Assembly (NCBI RefSeq): GCF_003751305.1
Contig: NZ_RJKV01000001.1
Location: 911,586 to 975,585 of the forward strand
DNA length: 64,000 nt
Reading direction: 5' to 3'
Origin: Stenotrophomonas rhizophila
Lineage (GTDB): Bacteria > Pseudomonadota > Gammaproteobacteria > Xanthomonadales > Xanthomonadaceae
In this document: in pieces, positions 53,869 through 63,014 of the stretch
Layout: the number at the start of each line of letters is the position of its first letter
Position numbering within the stretch: position 1 is the stretch's first letter
Made by a program: the position numbers and the translations under genes
The notes under the pieces: model-generated
What the model was told of the DNA's origin: nothing
Seen by the model: the letters and a program-made list of their open reading frames with translations, nothing else
Databases searched by the model: none

Positions 53869-53937
53869 GTAGCGCCACGCCATGCGTGGCCCTGCAACAA
53901 AGGATCGAAACGGTAGAGCCACGCCATGCGTGGCTTT
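53869..53937 (+). repeat. two tandem GTAG palindromes before sdhE
   Basis: GTAG at 53869 and at 53913 each precede a CCACGC-CAT-GCGTGG palindrome; both are in the same orientation. They occupy the gap between sdhB and sdhE, inside what is probably one transcription unit. A near-identical unit lies at 63015. Confidence 0.75.
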
Positions 53938-53960
53938 GCCTTATCTGGAAACGTAGAAAA

Positions 53961-54209
53961 ATGGACGAAGCAACCGAACTGAAAAAGCTGCGCTGGCGTT
54001 GCCGCCGCGGCATGCGCGAGCTGGACCAGCTGTTCGGCCGTTACCTGGACCGTTGCTGGCTGCAGGCACCGACAGACGAGCGCGAGGTTTTCCTGTTCCT
54101 GCTCGAGAGCGAGGACGATAAGTTGTGGCGCTGGTTCATGGGTTACGAGGAGTGCCCGCATGCCGCGCCCGCCGCCCTCATCGCCCGGATCCGCGCCCTT
54201 CCTGCGTGA
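53961..54209 (+). CDS. sdhE: succinate dehydrogenase assembly factor SdhE
   Basis: Small protein that promotes FAD attachment to SdhA. The ATG at 53961 gives 82 residues, the normal family size. The signature [15 protein letters not shown] (about 17-31) contains the conserved RGxxE, and WRWFMGYEE lies near 58. It follows the sdhCDAB genes and overlaps the YgfX-like gene by 50 bp, as in the enterobacterial sdhE-ygfX (cptBA) pair. Confidence 0.94.
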   Translation: MDEATELKKLRWRCRRGMRELDQLFGRYLDRCWLQAPTDEREVFLFLLESEDDKLWRWFMGYEECPHAAPAALIARIRALPA

Positions 54210-54609
54210 GTGGCATCCCTCGCGCTGGCAGTGCCGCGCGCTGATCGCCATGGGCGTTGTGATGCCCTGGGCGTTGTGGGCGACCGATCTGCCCGCGCCG
54301 TGGGGCCTGGCGCTGGGCGTGGTGGCGATGGCCGGCACCTGGTGGGAGGCATGGCGGTATGCGCGCCGCCCGGGCTGCGTCTTTGTGATTCCGGCGGACG
54401 AAGACCCGGCGCAGGTGGATGGCGAACCCGTCGAGGCACTGCAGATGCGGCGCCGTGGCCCGCTGGTGCAGCTGGGGTGGCGGCAGGACGGGCGCCGCCA
54501 CTGGCGCCTGTTCTGGCCCGATACCCTTCCAGCAGGGCAGGCACGTGAACTGCGACTAGCCGTCCGGGCACACTGCATTTCCCGTTCACCCCCTGCAGTG
54601 GCACCATAG
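54160..54609 (+). CDS. YgfX-like membrane protein
   Basis: A 149-residue protein with two adjacent membrane helices (about 26-60), then a soluble C-terminal part with paired aromatic and basic residues ([20 protein letters not shown]). Length, topology and overlap with sdhE match YgfX/CptA, which works with SdhE in enterobacteria and has been described as a toxin partner there. Sequence motifs of that family are weak, so the call depends mainly on context. An alternative is an unrelated small membrane protein. Confidence 0.65.
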   Translation: MPRPPPSSPGSAPFLREWHPSRWQCRALIAMGVVMPWALWATDLPAPWGLALGVVAMAGTWWEAWRYARRPGCVFVIPADEDPAQVDGEPVEALQMRRRGPLVQLGWRQDGRRHWRLFWPDTLPAGQARELRLAVRAHCISRSPPAVAP

Positions 54610-54632
54610 CCTGAATTGTCCGGCGTACCTGC

Positions 54633-55874
54633 ATGTTCAAACCCATACCTGTCTCGATTGGCCTGCGCTACCTGCGGGCCAAACGCCGCAACGGCTTCAT
54701 CTCCTTCATCTCCATGGCCTCGATCCTCGGCATTGCCCTGGGCGTGACCGTGCTGATCACCACGCTGGCGGTCATGAGCGGTTTCCAGAAGGAGATCCGT
54801 GATCGCCTGCTGCAGATGACCGCGCATACCACCATCACCACCGACGGCGCCCCCATGGCCGATTGGGCGCATGCGGTGGAGGTGGCCAAGAAGGATCCGC
54901 GGGTTGCCGGCGCGGCGCCGTACATCGAAATCCAGGCCATGCTCAGCGGCCCCCGCGTGCAGGGCGCCATCGTGCAGGGCATCGACCCGGCGCTGGAGCC
55001 GAACGTCTCGGTGATCAACCAGAAGGTCAAGAAAGGCAGCTTCGACAGCCTGACCGCGGGCAGCTACAACCTGCTGGTCGGCCAGGAGCTGGCGATCTAC
55101 CTGGGCGTCGGCGTCGGCGACACCGTGCTGGTCACGTTGGCCGAAGTGCAGGGCACGCCGATCGGTGCGATCCCGCGCATGAAGCGCTTCACCGTGAGCG
55201 GCATTTTCGAAGCCGGCTACAACGAGGTCGACCGCGGCGTGGCCTACGCCAACATGGCCGATCTGGAAAAAGTACTGCGCATCGATGGCGTCACCGGCGT
55301 GCGCCTGAAACTGCATGACATGGACAAGGCGCTGGAGGTCGGCGTCGATCTGGCCCACAACCTGACCGGTGCCTACCGGGTCAGCGACTGGACCCAGCAG
55401 AACGCGAACCTGTATCACTCGCTGCGCATGGAGAAGGTGGTGATGGGCATCCTGCTCTCGCTGATCATCGCCATGGGCGCGTTCAACCTGGTCTCGTCGC
55501 AGGTGATGCTGGTCACCGACAAGCAGGCTGACATCGCGATCCTGCGCACCCTGGGCCTGACCCCGGGTGGTGTCATGCAGGTGTTCATGGTGCAGGGCTC
55601 GCTGATCGGCATCTTCGGTACCGTGCTCGGCGTGATCGGTGGCATCACCCTGACCTTGAACCTGGAGCGCATCCTCGGCGCGATCGAGACGCTGTTCAAC
55701 GTCAAGCTGCTGCCGGAGGACGTGTACTACATCACCGGCCTGCCGACCGACATGCAGACCCCGGACATCATCGTGATCACCGCCGTGGCGCTGATCATGA
55801 GCTTCCTTGCCACCCTGTATCCCGCCTGGCGCGCGGCACGTACCCAGCCGGCGGAGGCCCTGCGTTATGAATGA
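54633..55874 (+). CDS. lolC: lipoprotein-releasing ABC permease (LolC/LolF type)
   Basis: Inner-membrane permease of the LolCDE system, which extracts lipoproteins for outer-membrane delivery. The 413-residue product has the N-terminal [20 protein letters not shown] region with membrane helix 1, a periplasmic domain (about 50-265), and three C-terminal helices (about 272-410) ending in the [13 protein letters not shown] motif. lolD overlaps by 8 bp. No second permease (lolE) follows, so this may be the single LolF-type permease working as a homodimer. Confidence 0.92.
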   Translation: MFKPIPVSIGLRYLRAKRRNGFISFISMASILGIALGVTVLITTLAVMSGFQKEIRDRLLQMTAHTTITTDGAPMADWAHAVEVAKKDPRVAGAAPYIEIQAMLSGPRVQGAIVQGIDPALEPNVSVINQKVKKGSFDSLTAGSYNLLVGQELAIYLGVGVGDTVLVTLAEVQGTPIGAIPRMKRFTVSGIFEAGYNEVDRGVAYANMADLEKVLRIDGVTGVRLKLHDMDKALEVGVDLAHNLTGAYRVSDWTQQNANLYHSLRMEKVVMGILLSLIIAMGAFNLVSSQVMLVTDKQADIAILRTLGLTPGGVMQVFMVQGSLIGIFGTVLGVIGGITLTLNLERILGAIETLFNVKLLPEDVYYITGLPTDMQTPDIIVITAVALIMSFLATLYPAWRAARTQPAEALRYE

Positions 55875-56580
55875 AGCACTCACCCTGGGCCAGGAAGTCA
55901 TCCGCGCCGAAGCCCTGGCCAAGACCTATGCCGAAGGCCGTATGCAGACCCCGGTGTTCAACGGGCTGGACCTGCGCGTGGCGGCCGGCGAGACCGTGGC
56001 CATCATCGGTGCCTCCGGTGCCGGCAAGAGCACCCTGCTGCATCTGCTCGGTGGGCTGGATACGCCGACGGCGGGCGAGGTCTACGTGGCCGGCCAGCGC
56101 ATGTCCGGCCTGTCCGACAGCCAGCGCGGCCAGCTGCGCAACCGCGCGCTCGGCTTCGTGTACCAGTTCCATCACCTGCTGCCCGAATTCACCGCGCTGG
56201 AAAACGTGATGATGCCGGTGCTGCTCGGCGGCGAAGAAGTGGTCGACGCGCGCACCCGTGCGCAGGCGCTGCTGGAATCGGTCGGCCTGGGCCATCGCCT
56301 GGACCACAAGCCGGGCGAGCTGTCCGGCGGTGAGCGCCAGCGTGCGGCCGTAGCCCGCGCCTTGGTCAACCGCCCGGCCTGCGTGCTCGGTGATGAGCCG
56401 ACCGGCAACCTCGATGACAAGACTGCCGCGACCGTGTTCGAGCTGATGCTCGAGCTCAACCGCGCGCACCACACCAGCCTGGTGCTGGTGACCCATGACC
56501 GCTCCCTGGCGCGCAAGCTGGACCGCGTGCTGGAGCTGCGCGAAGGGCGGTTGCACAGCCTCGCGCACAGCGAGGTCTGA
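55867..56580 (+). CDS. lolD: lipoprotein-releasing system ATPase LolD
   Basis: ATPase of the lipoprotein extraction complex. The ATG at 55867 overlaps the permease stop by 8 bp. The 237-residue product has Walker [10 protein letters not shown] (about 42-50), the LolD-specific [21 protein letters not shown] region near 97-117, signature [15 protein letters not shown], Walker [13 protein letters not shown], and the H-loop THD. Ordering with the permease gene is standard. Confidence 0.95.
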   Translation: MNEALTLGQEVIRAEALAKTYAEGRMQTPVFNGLDLRVAAGETVAIIGASGAGKSTLLHLLGGLDTPTAGEVYVAGQRMSGLSDSQRGQLRNRALGFVYQFHHLLPEFTALENVMMPVLLGGEEVVDARTRAQALLESVGLGHRLDHKPGELSGGERQRAAVARALVNRPACVLGDEPTGNLDDKTAATVFELMLELNRAHHTSLVLVTHDRSLARKLDRVLELREGRLHSLAHSEV

Positions 56581-56685
56581 GTAGGCATCGCTGCCCGCCT
56601 GATCGCTGAACACCCGGCGGGGTCCTCTCGCCGGGACCACGCCGGGCGGCGCATGATCGCCGCACAGTCCCCAGCAGGAGGCGTC

Positions 56686-57150
56686 ATGAAGCAGACCCTT
56701 GCCATCGCGGCCCTGTGCCTCGGCCTGGCCGCGTGTGCCAGTACCGGCCGGTTGTCCACCGCGCAGAAGCTCGACCTTTATCGGGCCCATGCCGGGCCGC
56801 CGCAGCAGGACATGCCGTTGTATGGCTCGCTGTCGGGCTGGAACGAGCTGGGTGACAGCGCGCTGGCGGTGTGGACACGCCCGAGCGAGGGCTATCTGCT
56901 GGAACTGGCCGGGCCGTGCCAAGGGCTGGACTACGCCCCGGCGATCGGCCTGACCAGCCGCGTCGGTCGTGTCTCGGCGCGCTTCGACAAGGTGCTGGTG
57001 CGCGACCCCACGCCTGGCCCGATGAACATGCCGTGCTTCATCAGCAGCATCCGCAAGCTGGATACCAAGGCCCTGCGCAGCTCGGAACAGGCGCTGCGCC
57101 AGGCACAGGTGCAGGAGCGCGAAGAGGGCCAGCAGCCACCGACCCGGTAG
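56686..57150 (+). CDS. small lipoprotein, DUF6491-like
   Basis: A 154-residue predicted lipoprotein of unknown function. The ATG at 56686 has a good CAGGAGG five bases upstream. The signal ends in lipobox LAAC with Cys17. The core PSEGYLLELAGPCQGLDYAP, then AIGLTSRVGRVSARFDKVLV, has two conserved cysteines (about 83 and 127) that could form a disulfide, and resembles DUF6491, common in Xanthomonadaceae. It lies 105 bp after lolD and is probably a Lol client, not a part of the system. Confidence 0.75.
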   Translation: MKQTLAIAALCLGLAACASTGRLSTAQKLDLYRAHAGPPQQDMPLYGSLSGWNELGDSALAVWTRPSEGYLLELAGPCQGLDYAPAIGLTSRVGRVSARFDKVLVRDPTPGPMNMPCFISSIRKLDTKALRSSEQALRQAQVQEREEGQQPPTR

Positions 57151-57169
57151 TGCCGGCCGCTGGCCGGCC
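57147..57169 (+). repeat. GTAG-headed palindrome
   Basis: GTAG followed by TGCCGGCCGC-TGGCCGGC; its head overlaps the stop codon of the lipoprotein gene. Nearly identical to 1602-1624, 55 kb away on the other strand. Confidence 0.75.
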
Positions 57170-57228
57170 AAGGTATATCGACGAGGGCACCGCGATCTGC
57201 CGGACGCCACATCCTCGCTGTCGCTACG

Positions 57229-57290
57229 ACCTCGCGGTCGTCACAACCTCACGGTCGCCCCAACCTCGCGGTCGCCCCAACCTCGCGGTA
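57229..57290 (+). repeat. 17-bp tandem repeat, about 3.6 units
   Basis: Units start with ACCTCGCGGTCG at 57229, 57246 (one change), 57263 and 57280 (partial). The last unit runs directly into the GTAG head of the palindrome at 57288. It lies in the gap between the lipoprotein gene and yggX. No ORF is supported here. Confidence 0.75.
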
Positions 57291-57312
57291 GATACCGACC
57301 GTTGGTCGGTAT
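57288..57312 (+). repeat. GTAG-headed palindrome after tandem repeat
   Basis: GTAG is followed by ATACCGACC-GTT-GGTCGGTAT, a perfect 9-bp stem. It ends 10 bp before the yggX stop, so it may act as a terminator for the convergent genes. Confidence 0.75.
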
Positions 57313-57321
57313 CAGCAACGA

Positions 57322-57591
57322 TCAGGCCTCCGGTACGAACCCGGCCGGCTTCTCCGCGCCACCGCTGAACAGGTACTTCACCAGCTCCTCTTCCAGGAAC
57401 GCGCGGTGCTTGGGATCGCGCGGCGACAGCCGGTTTTCGTTGATCAACATGGTCTGGTGCGCCAGCCACGCGGCCCATGCCGGCTTGCCGATGTGGCTGA
57501 AAATGCGCTGGCCCAGTTCGCCGGGGTAGGGCACGAAGTCCAGGCCTTCGGCGTCGCGTTGTTCGTACTGGCAGAAAACGGTGCGGGGCAT
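57322..57591 (-). CDS. yggX: YggX, oxidative-damage/iron-sulfur protection protein
   Basis: Small cytoplasmic protein linked to protection of iron-sulfur enzymes from oxidants. The ATG at 57591 gives 89 residues, the family size. It has the single conserved Cys7 in [17 protein letters not shown], then [27 protein letters not shown] and a C-terminal [11 protein letters not shown]. It lies 4 bp after mutY on the same strand, the usual mutY-yggX pair. Confidence 0.96.
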   Translation of the reverse strand: MPRTVFCQYEQRDAEGLDFVPYPGELGQRIFSHIGKPAWAAWLAHQTMLINENRLSPRDPKHRAFLEEELVKYLFSGGAEKPAGFVPEA

Positions 57592-57595
57592 AGCG

Positions 57596-58735
57596 TTACT
57601 CGATGTCTTGGGATGTTGCTGCGCGCCGCATTGTACGGCGCTTGGGCTGAGCGGGCGGTGCACCGGTCTCCAGCAACTTGCGGATCGGTGCGGGCAGGCC
57701 CAGCGTGGCCAGCGCCTCGGCAGCGACCCAGCGCAGGTCAGCCTTCTCGTCGCGCAGCCCCTGTACCGTTGCCTTCAGCACCTGCAGATGCAGCCGGTAG
57801 TGGCTGAAGGTGTGCTCCAGCACCGGCAGCGGCTCGGCGTCGTCCAGCGAGCCGTCGATGTGCGCGTCGAACCAGTCCTGCAACGCGATCCCGCTGTCGG
57901 CCTGGGGCAGGGTCCACAGCTGCGCCCAGATGCCGGTGTCAGGCCGCTTCTGCAGCAGCACCCGGCCGCGCGCATCGCGCAGCAGCAGCGCCACCGCCTC
58001 GCGCTCGGGCAAGGTCTTGCCGGGCTTCGGCGTCGGCAGCTGATCGGTGCGCCCCTCGCGACGGGCGACGCAGGTGGCCTGCAGCGGACAGATCACGCAG
58101 GCAGGCTTGCTGCGGCTGCAGACACTAGCGCCGAGGTCCATCTGCGCCTGGGTGTAATCGACCATGCGCGTGTCAGGCACATGCTCGGCGTGCGCCTCGG
58201 CCACTGCCCACAGCTGCTTTTCGACGACCGGCAGGCCGGGAAAGCCCTCGATGCCGTGATAGCGGGTCAGTACGCGTTTGACGTTGCCATCCAGGATTGC
58301 GAACCGATCATTCCAGGCCTGGCTGAGGATCGCGCCCGCGGTGCTGCGGCCGATGCCCGGCAGCGCATGCAATGCATCGAAATCGCGCGGCAGCTCGCCG
58401 CCATGCAGGTCCACGCAGCGCTGTGCGGCGGCATGCAGGTTGCGCGCACGAGCGTAGTAACCCAGCCCAGCCCACTGCGCCATCACCGCATCGTTGCTGG
58501 CCGCGGCCAGGTCGGGCAGGGTCGGGAACGCCGCGAGGAACTTCAGGAAATACGGGATGACCGTGCTGACCTGGGTCTGCTGCAGCATGATCTCCGACAG
58601 CCACACCCGGTACGGCGAGCGCGGGTGCTGCCACGGCAGGTCATGCCGGCCGTGATCGTCGAACCAGTGCAGCAGCCGCGCGACGAAGACATCGTCGGTC
58701 GGCAACGTGGCGCTGGCGGGAGGCTGGCGGGTCAT
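57596..58735 (-). CDS. mutY: adenine DNA glycosylase
   Basis: Removes adenine mispaired with 8-oxoguanine. The ATG at 58735 gives 379 residues; the open extension to 58900 is not supported. The helix-hairpin-helix [13 protein letters not shown] has the catalytic Asp downstream in [10 protein letters not shown]. The 4Fe-4S ligands are in [17 protein letters not shown] with the C-x6-C-x2-C-x5-C spacing. A C-terminal Nudix-like domain (about 235-365) recognises 8-oxoguanine. It is paired with yggX. Confidence 0.95.
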   Translation of the reverse strand: MTRQPPASATLPTDDVFVARLLHWFDDHGRHDLPWQHPRSPYRVWLSEIMLQQTQVSTVIPYFLKFLAAFPTLPDLAAASNDAVMAQWAGLGYYARARNLHAAAQRCVDLHGGELPRDFDALHALPGIGRSTAGAILSQAWNDRFAILDGNVKRVLTRYHGIEGFPGLPVVEKQLWAVAEAHAEHVPDTRMVDYTQAQMDLGASVCSRSKPACVICPLQATCVARREGRTDQLPTPKPGKTLPEREAVALLLRDARGRVLLQKRPDTGIWAQLWTLPQADSGIALQDWFDAHIDGSLDDAEPLPVLEHTFSHYRLHLQVLKATVQGLRDEKADLRWVAAEALATLGLPAPIRKLLETGAPPAQPKRRTMRRAATSQDIE

Positions 58736-58784
58736 GCAGGTTCCGGAGGAGGGCTGGTGCCACGCCATGCGTGGCTGCATCAGC

Positions 58785-60275
58785 TCAGGCGCCGAGTGCT
58801 TCGGGCAGCAGTGCGTCGACAAAGGCTTCCGGATCGAACACGCGCAGGTCTTCGGGGCGCTCGCCGATGCCGCAGAAACGGATCGGAATGCCGAATTCAC
58901 GCGCCAGCGCGAACACCACGCCGCCCTTGGCGGTACCGTCCAGCTTGGTCACCACCAGGCCGGTCACGTTGACCGCGGCATGGAACTGACGCAGCTGCGA
59001 GAGCGCGTTCTGGCCGGTGGTGCCATCGATGACCATCAGCACTTCGTGTGGTGCATTGGCATCGATCTTGCCGAGCACGCGGCGGATCTTGCCGAGCTCG
59101 TTCATCAGGCCGGCCTGGGTGTGCAGGCGGCCGGCGGTATCGGCGATCAGCACCTCGGTGCCGCGTGCCTTGCCGGCCTGCAGTGCATCGAAGGCGACGG
59201 AGGCGGCATCGGCGTTCTGGCCCTGCGCAACCACGGCCACGCCGTTGCGCTCGCCCCAGGCCTGCAGCTGCGCGACAGCAGCGGCACGGAAGGTATCGCC
59301 GGCGGCCAGCATCAGGCTGTGGCCGTCGTCCTTGAAGCGCTTGGCGAGCTTGCCGATGGTGGTGGTCTTGCCGACGCCGTTGACGCCGACGGTGAGCACC
59401 ACGAAGGGCTTGGCGGTGCGGTCGATCACCAGCGGCTTGGCCACCGGCTGCAGGATCGCGATCAGCTCGGCGCGCAGCGCGGTGAGCAGCGCGTTGGCAT
59501 CGGTGAACTCGCGCGCCTTCATGCGCTTGCGCAGGCCTTCGACCAGCGCCGTGGTCGCGCCGACGCCGACATCGGCGGTGATCAGCGCGGTTTCCAGTTC
59601 GTCGAGCAGGTCGTCATCGAGCTTGGGATTGCGCGAGAACAGACCTCCGAAGCTGCGTGCGATCACGCTGTTGCGCAGGCGCTCGCGCCAGCCGCTCTTG
59701 CCGGCGGCGGCGGGGGCCATGTCCTGGGAGGACGGGCGCTCGGTCACGATGGTGGGGGCGACCGGGGCAGCCGGGGTAACTGGAGTGATCGGAGCTGGAA
59801 CAGCCGACGGCGCAACGACGGCCGGCGCCGGGTTGCTCACAGGAGCGGCCGGAATCGGGGTGGGCGCGGCGGGCGCGACACGGGCCTCCAGCGGAGGCGC
59901 TTGAACCGGTGCAGCCACCGTCGGGACGGGGGCGATAGGCTCCTGAACAACTGGCGCGGCCACCGCGTCCACCGCGGGTGCAGGGGCTGCCGGCGCCGGG
60001 GTCACCGGAGCAGGCACCACAGGTGTAGCCACCACGGGCGCGGGAATGACCGGGGCGGGAACCACGGGGGTCGGCGCGATTACCCGCTCGGCCGGCGCGG
60101 CAGCGGGAACAGGCGTTTCCACCGCGGGCGGCATCGGCTCAGGCGCTGGCGGTGCAGCGGGCTCGGCCCTGGCCTGCGGGAACGCGGCAGCCAGCTCCTC
60201 GGCGGAGTAATGCTGGGTCTTGGCCGCCTCTTGCGGGGCGTCCTGGGGCTTTTTGCGACGGAAGAAGCTGAGCAT
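58785..60275 (-). CDS. ftsY: signal recognition particle receptor FtsY
   Basis: GTPase receptor that brings SRP-ribosome complexes to the membrane. The ATG at 60275 gives 496 residues. The N-terminal basic segment MLSFFRRKKP is followed by a long Pro/Ala/Val-rich linker (about 40-185) in place of the usual acidic A domain. The NG part follows: N domain (about 190-285), G1 GVNGVGKTTTIGKLA, DTFRAAA, DTAGRLHT and TKLDGTAKGG, ending in GERPEDLRVFDPEAFVDALL. The gene stands alone. Confidence 0.96.
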   Translation of the reverse strand: MLSFFRRKKPQDAPQEAAKTQHYSAEELAAAFPQARAEPAAPPAPEPMPPAVETPVPAAAPAERVIAPTPVVPAPVIPAPVVATPVVPAPVTPAPAAPAPAVDAVAAPVVQEPIAPVPTVAAPVQAPPLEARVAPAAPTPIPAAPVSNPAPAVVAPSAVPAPITPVTPAAPVAPTIVTERPSSQDMAPAAAGKSGWRERLRNSVIARSFGGLFSRNPKLDDDLLDELETALITADVGVGATTALVEGLRKRMKAREFTDANALLTALRAELIAILQPVAKPLVIDRTAKPFVVLTVGVNGVGKTTTIGKLAKRFKDDGHSLMLAAGDTFRAAAVAQLQAWGERNGVAVVAQGQNADAASVAFDALQAGKARGTEVLIADTAGRLHTQAGLMNELGKIRRVLGKIDANAPHEVLMVIDGTTGQNALSQLRQFHAAVNVTGLVVTKLDGTAKGGVVFALAREFGIPIRFCGIGERPEDLRVFDPEAFVDALLPEALGA

Positions 60276-60447
60276 TGGCAAAAGACGCTGAAATCAGAGG
60301 GCTATGCTACCACTGCGCCCCGAATGCCCATGGGCGTGCAGGTGCGGTGGGGCGGGACTCAAGTAATGGCCGATGCGGCCGTTACCGGTTGTGAAGGGCT
60401 GCGCCATGCGGGCGCGGCCGGGACGGCGAAACGGGAAACGGTGAACG

Positions 60448-60744
60448 ATGAGCGTGATGTCCATTGCCAGCGCCGGCATGCGTGCCGCCTCGCTGGGCGT
60501 ACAGGCGGCCGCCTCCAACGTGGCGCGATTGCCGGTGGCTGATTCCACACGCCTGGGTGTGGCGCAGGCCGCAACGGCAGGCGGCGGAGTCACCGCCACC
60601 GTGGTCGCCGCCCCCGACGATGCCAACGCGCCGATCGCGGATATGCTCACGGCCAAGCAGGCTGCGCTGGCGTTTGCCGCCAACGCGACCGTGATCCGGC
60701 GTCAGGACGAGATGCTCGGCACCTTGCTCGACCGCTGGGCCTGA
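60448..60744 (+). CDS. miniature flagellar-rod-like protein
   Basis: A 98-residue protein of unknown role. Residues 4-26 (MSIASAGMRAASLGVQAAAS, then NVA) resemble the N-terminal helix of flagellar rod and hook proteins. Residues 62-96 (PIADMLTAKQAALAFAANAT, then VIRRQDEMLGTLLD) resemble the C-terminal helix of FlgC/FlgE-type proteins, which have M-x-x-A-x-R-A-Y-x-A-N followed by D-x-M-L. The middle is a short Ala/Gly/Thr stretch instead of the usual folded domain. No flagellar genes are near. A nearby in-frame ATG at 60457 is a possible start. The function is not known. Confidence 0.65.
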   Translation: MSVMSIASAGMRAASLGVQAAASNVARLPVADSTRLGVAQAATAGGGVTATVVAAPDDANAPIADMLTAKQAALAFAANATVIRRQDEMLGTLLDRWA

Positions 60745-60796
60745 CCCTAGCGCGCGCGGTGTCCGCCGTGCGGCGCCATGCATCATCAACCGCGGT

Positions 60797-60821
60797 GGGC
60801 GCCGACCGATGGCCGGCGCCC
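60797..60821. terminator. hairpin between convergent small gene and htpG
   Basis: GGGCGCCG (60797-60804) pairs with CGGCGCCC (60814-60821) around a 9-nt loop. It has no T-run, so termination is only possible, not clear. Confidence 0.4.
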
Positions 60822-60835
60822 CTCTGCCGCACGAC

Positions 60836-62734
60836 TTACGCCGACAGCTCCAGCAGCAGCTTGTTGAGCCGGCGCACATACGCCGCCGGGTCCTTCAGCG
60901 TGTCGCCCGCGGCCAGCGCGGCCTGATCGAACAGAACGCGGCTCAGGTCGTCGAAGCGTGCGGCATCGCCTTCCTGGTCCAGCTTGCCGATCAGCGGATG
61001 GGCCGGGTTGAACTCGAACACCGGCTTGCTGTCCGGCACCTTCTGCCCACTGGCTTCCAGGATCTGGCGCATCTGCAGGCCCAGATCCTGCTCGCCGATC
61101 GCCAGGATCGCCGGGGAATCGGTCAGGCGGTGCGAGACGCGCACGTCGGCGACGTCCTCCCCCAGTGCGGACTTGATGCGGTCCACCAGTGCCTGCTTGT
61201 CCTTGGCGACGGCTTCCTGGGCCTGCTTGTCTTCGGCGCTTTCCAGCGCGCCCAGGTCCAGATCGCCACGCGCGACATCGACGAACGACTTGCCGTCGAA
61301 TTCGGTCAGGTACCCCATCAGCCATTCGTCGATGCGGTCGGTGAGCAGCAGCACTTCGATGTTCTTCTTGCGGAAGACTTCCAGGTGCGGGCTGTCCTTG
61401 ACCTGGGTGTGGCTGTCGCCGGTCAGGAAGTAGATCTTGTCCTGGCCCTCGATCATGCGGCCCACGTAATCGGCCAGCGAGACGCTGGGCTCGCCACTGG
61501 CATCATGGGTCGAGGCGAAGCGCAGCAGGCCGGCGATCTTTTCGCGGTTGTTGAAGTCTTCGGCCGGACCTTCCTTGAGCACCTGGCCGAACTGCTTCCA
61601 GAAGCCGGCATAGATCTCCGGCTTGTCCTTGGCCAGCTTTTCCAGCATGTCCAGCGAGCGCTTGGTCAGCGCCGACTTCATCGAATCGATGACCGGGCCG
61701 GACTGCAGGATTTCGCGCGAGACGTTCAACGACAGATCGTTGGAATCCACCACACCCTTGATGAAACGCAGATACAGCGGCAGGAACTGCTCGGCCTGGT
61801 CCATCACGAACACGCGCTGCACGTAAAGCTTCAGGCCCTTGGGCGCGTCGCGGTGGTACAGATCGAACGGCGCATGGCCGGGGACATACAGCAGCGAGGT
61901 GTACTCGAGCTTGCCTTCCACCTTGTTGTGGCTCCACGCCAGCGGGTCCTGGTGGTCGTGCGCGGCGTGCTTGTAGAACTCCTGGTACTCGGCGTCGGTG
62001 ATCTCGGTGCGCGGGCGCGTCCACAGGGCGCTGGCACGGTTCACGGTCTCCCATTCGATCTCGGCCGGGGCGTCTTCACCGTGGTGTTCCTTGACCATCT
62101 GGATCGGCAGGCCGATGTGGTCGGAGTACTTCTTGATGATGCCGCGCAGGCGCCAGCCATCGGCGAAGTCGCGCTGGTCGTCCTTCAGGTGCAGCACGAT
62201 GCGGGTGCCGCGCTCGGGCTTGTCGATGCCTTCCACGTCGAACTCGCCTTCGCCGCGCGAAGACCAGTGCACGCCCTCGCTGGCGGGCAGGCCGGCGCGA
62301 CGGGAATAGACATCGACCTGGTCGGCGACGATGAAGGCGCTGTAGAAGCCGACGCCGAACTGGCCGATCAGCTGCGAGTCCTTCTTCTGGTCACCGGAGA
62401 GCTGGCGCAGGAAGTCGCCGGTGCCGGACTTGGCGATGGTGCCCAGGTGCGCGATCGCCTCGTCACGGCTCATGCCGATGCCGTTGTCGTCGATGGTCAG
62501 GGTGTTGGCGGTGGCGTCGAAGCTGACGCGGATGCGCAGGTCGCCGTCGTTCTCGAGCAGGGCCGGCTGGGTCAGCGCTTCGAAGCGCAGTTTGTCCGAG
62601 GCGTCGGCGGCGTTGGAGATGAGCTCGCGAAGGAAGATTTCCTTGTTGGAGTACAGCGAGTGAATCATCAGCTGCAGCAGCTGTTTGACTTCGGTCTGGA
62701 AGCCCAGGGTTTCTTTTTGGGTCTGCACGGTCAT
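60836..62734 (-). CDS. htpG: Hsp90-family chaperone HtpG
   Basis: ATP-dependent cytoplasmic chaperone. The ATG at 62734 has AAGGAG at 62751-62746 upstream; an in-frame ATG at 62758 lies before that site. The 632-residue product begins with [20 protein letters not shown], then the GHKL ATP site: [31 protein letters not shown] and GTRIVLHL. The middle-domain catalytic Arg lies in the LNVSREILQ block. The C terminus lacks the eukaryotic MEEVD tail, as expected. Confidence 0.97.
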   Translation of the reverse strand: MTVQTQKETLGFQTEVKQLLQLMIHSLYSNKEIFLRELISNAADASDKLRFEALTQPALLENDGDLRIRVSFDATANTLTIDDNGIGMSRDEAIAHLGTIAKSGTGDFLRQLSGDQKKDSQLIGQFGVGFYSAFIVADQVDVYSRRAGLPASEGVHWSSRGEGEFDVEGIDKPERGTRIVLHLKDDQRDFADGWRLRGIIKKYSDHIGLPIQMVKEHHGEDAPAEIEWETVNRASALWTRPRTEITDAEYQEFYKHAAHDHQDPLAWSHNKVEGKLEYTSLLYVPGHAPFDLYHRDAPKGLKLYVQRVFVMDQAEQFLPLYLRFIKGVVDSNDLSLNVSREILQSGPVIDSMKSALTKRSLDMLEKLAKDKPEIYAGFWKQFGQVLKEGPAEDFNNREKIAGLLRFASTHDASGEPSVSLADYVGRMIEGQDKIYFLTGDSHTQVKDSPHLEVFRKKNIEVLLLTDRIDEWLMGYLTEFDGKSFVDVARGDLDLGALESAEDKQAQEAVAKDKQALVDRIKSALGEDVADVRVSHRLTDSPAILAIGEQDLGLQMRQILEASGQKVPDSKPVFEFNPAHPLIGKLDQEGDAARFDDLSRVLFDQAALAAGDTLKDPAAYVRRLNKLLLELSA

Positions 62735-62880
62735 GGGTCGTGTTGCTCCTTGGGGCATTGCCGCGCCCGGCGCGGCGGCTGGCTCAAGGGGTAGGGGTGG
62801 ATTGTCCCGAATTCAAGAGTGTCGGCAGCCTCGGGGGCTGAATCGCAAGCAGGAGCGCGGCGCCTGCATGTCCGTGTGGG

Positions 62881-62987
62881 AGGGCGGCGGGTACGGGGGG
62901 CCGGGACGCGGCGTGAACCCATCCATGGGGCCTCGTGGGCAGCATCCATGCTGCCCAACGGTCCCGGCCCCCCGTACCCGCCACCCT
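62881..62987 (-). repeat. 107-bp three-stem palindromic element, copy 2
   Basis: Arms at 62881-62907 and 62961-62987 pair over 27 bases with a single mismatch. The 53 bases between them match copy 1 (42437-42489) at 46 positions when read on this strand. The inner hairpin has changed G-C to A-T at both partners, and the outer arms differ from copy 1 at eight positions, with pairing kept. It lies in the 446-bp gap between htpG and rsmD; the rest of the gap holds a GTAG palindrome and a possible rsmD -10 (TAGAAT, 63089-63094). Confidence 0.85.
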
Positions 62988-63014
62988 CTACAAGGTGGGT
63001 CGGACGTGCGACAG

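Noticed and set aside
58757-58777. CCACGC-CAT-GCGTGG palindrome upstream of mutY
   Set aside because: It lacks the GTAG head, so it was not listed as a full repeat; it may be a decayed unit.
58707-60542. A 611-codon Gly/Arg/His-rich open frame opposite ftsY
   Set aside because: Its repeats are the antisense of the Pro/Ala/Val linker of FtsY; no independent support.
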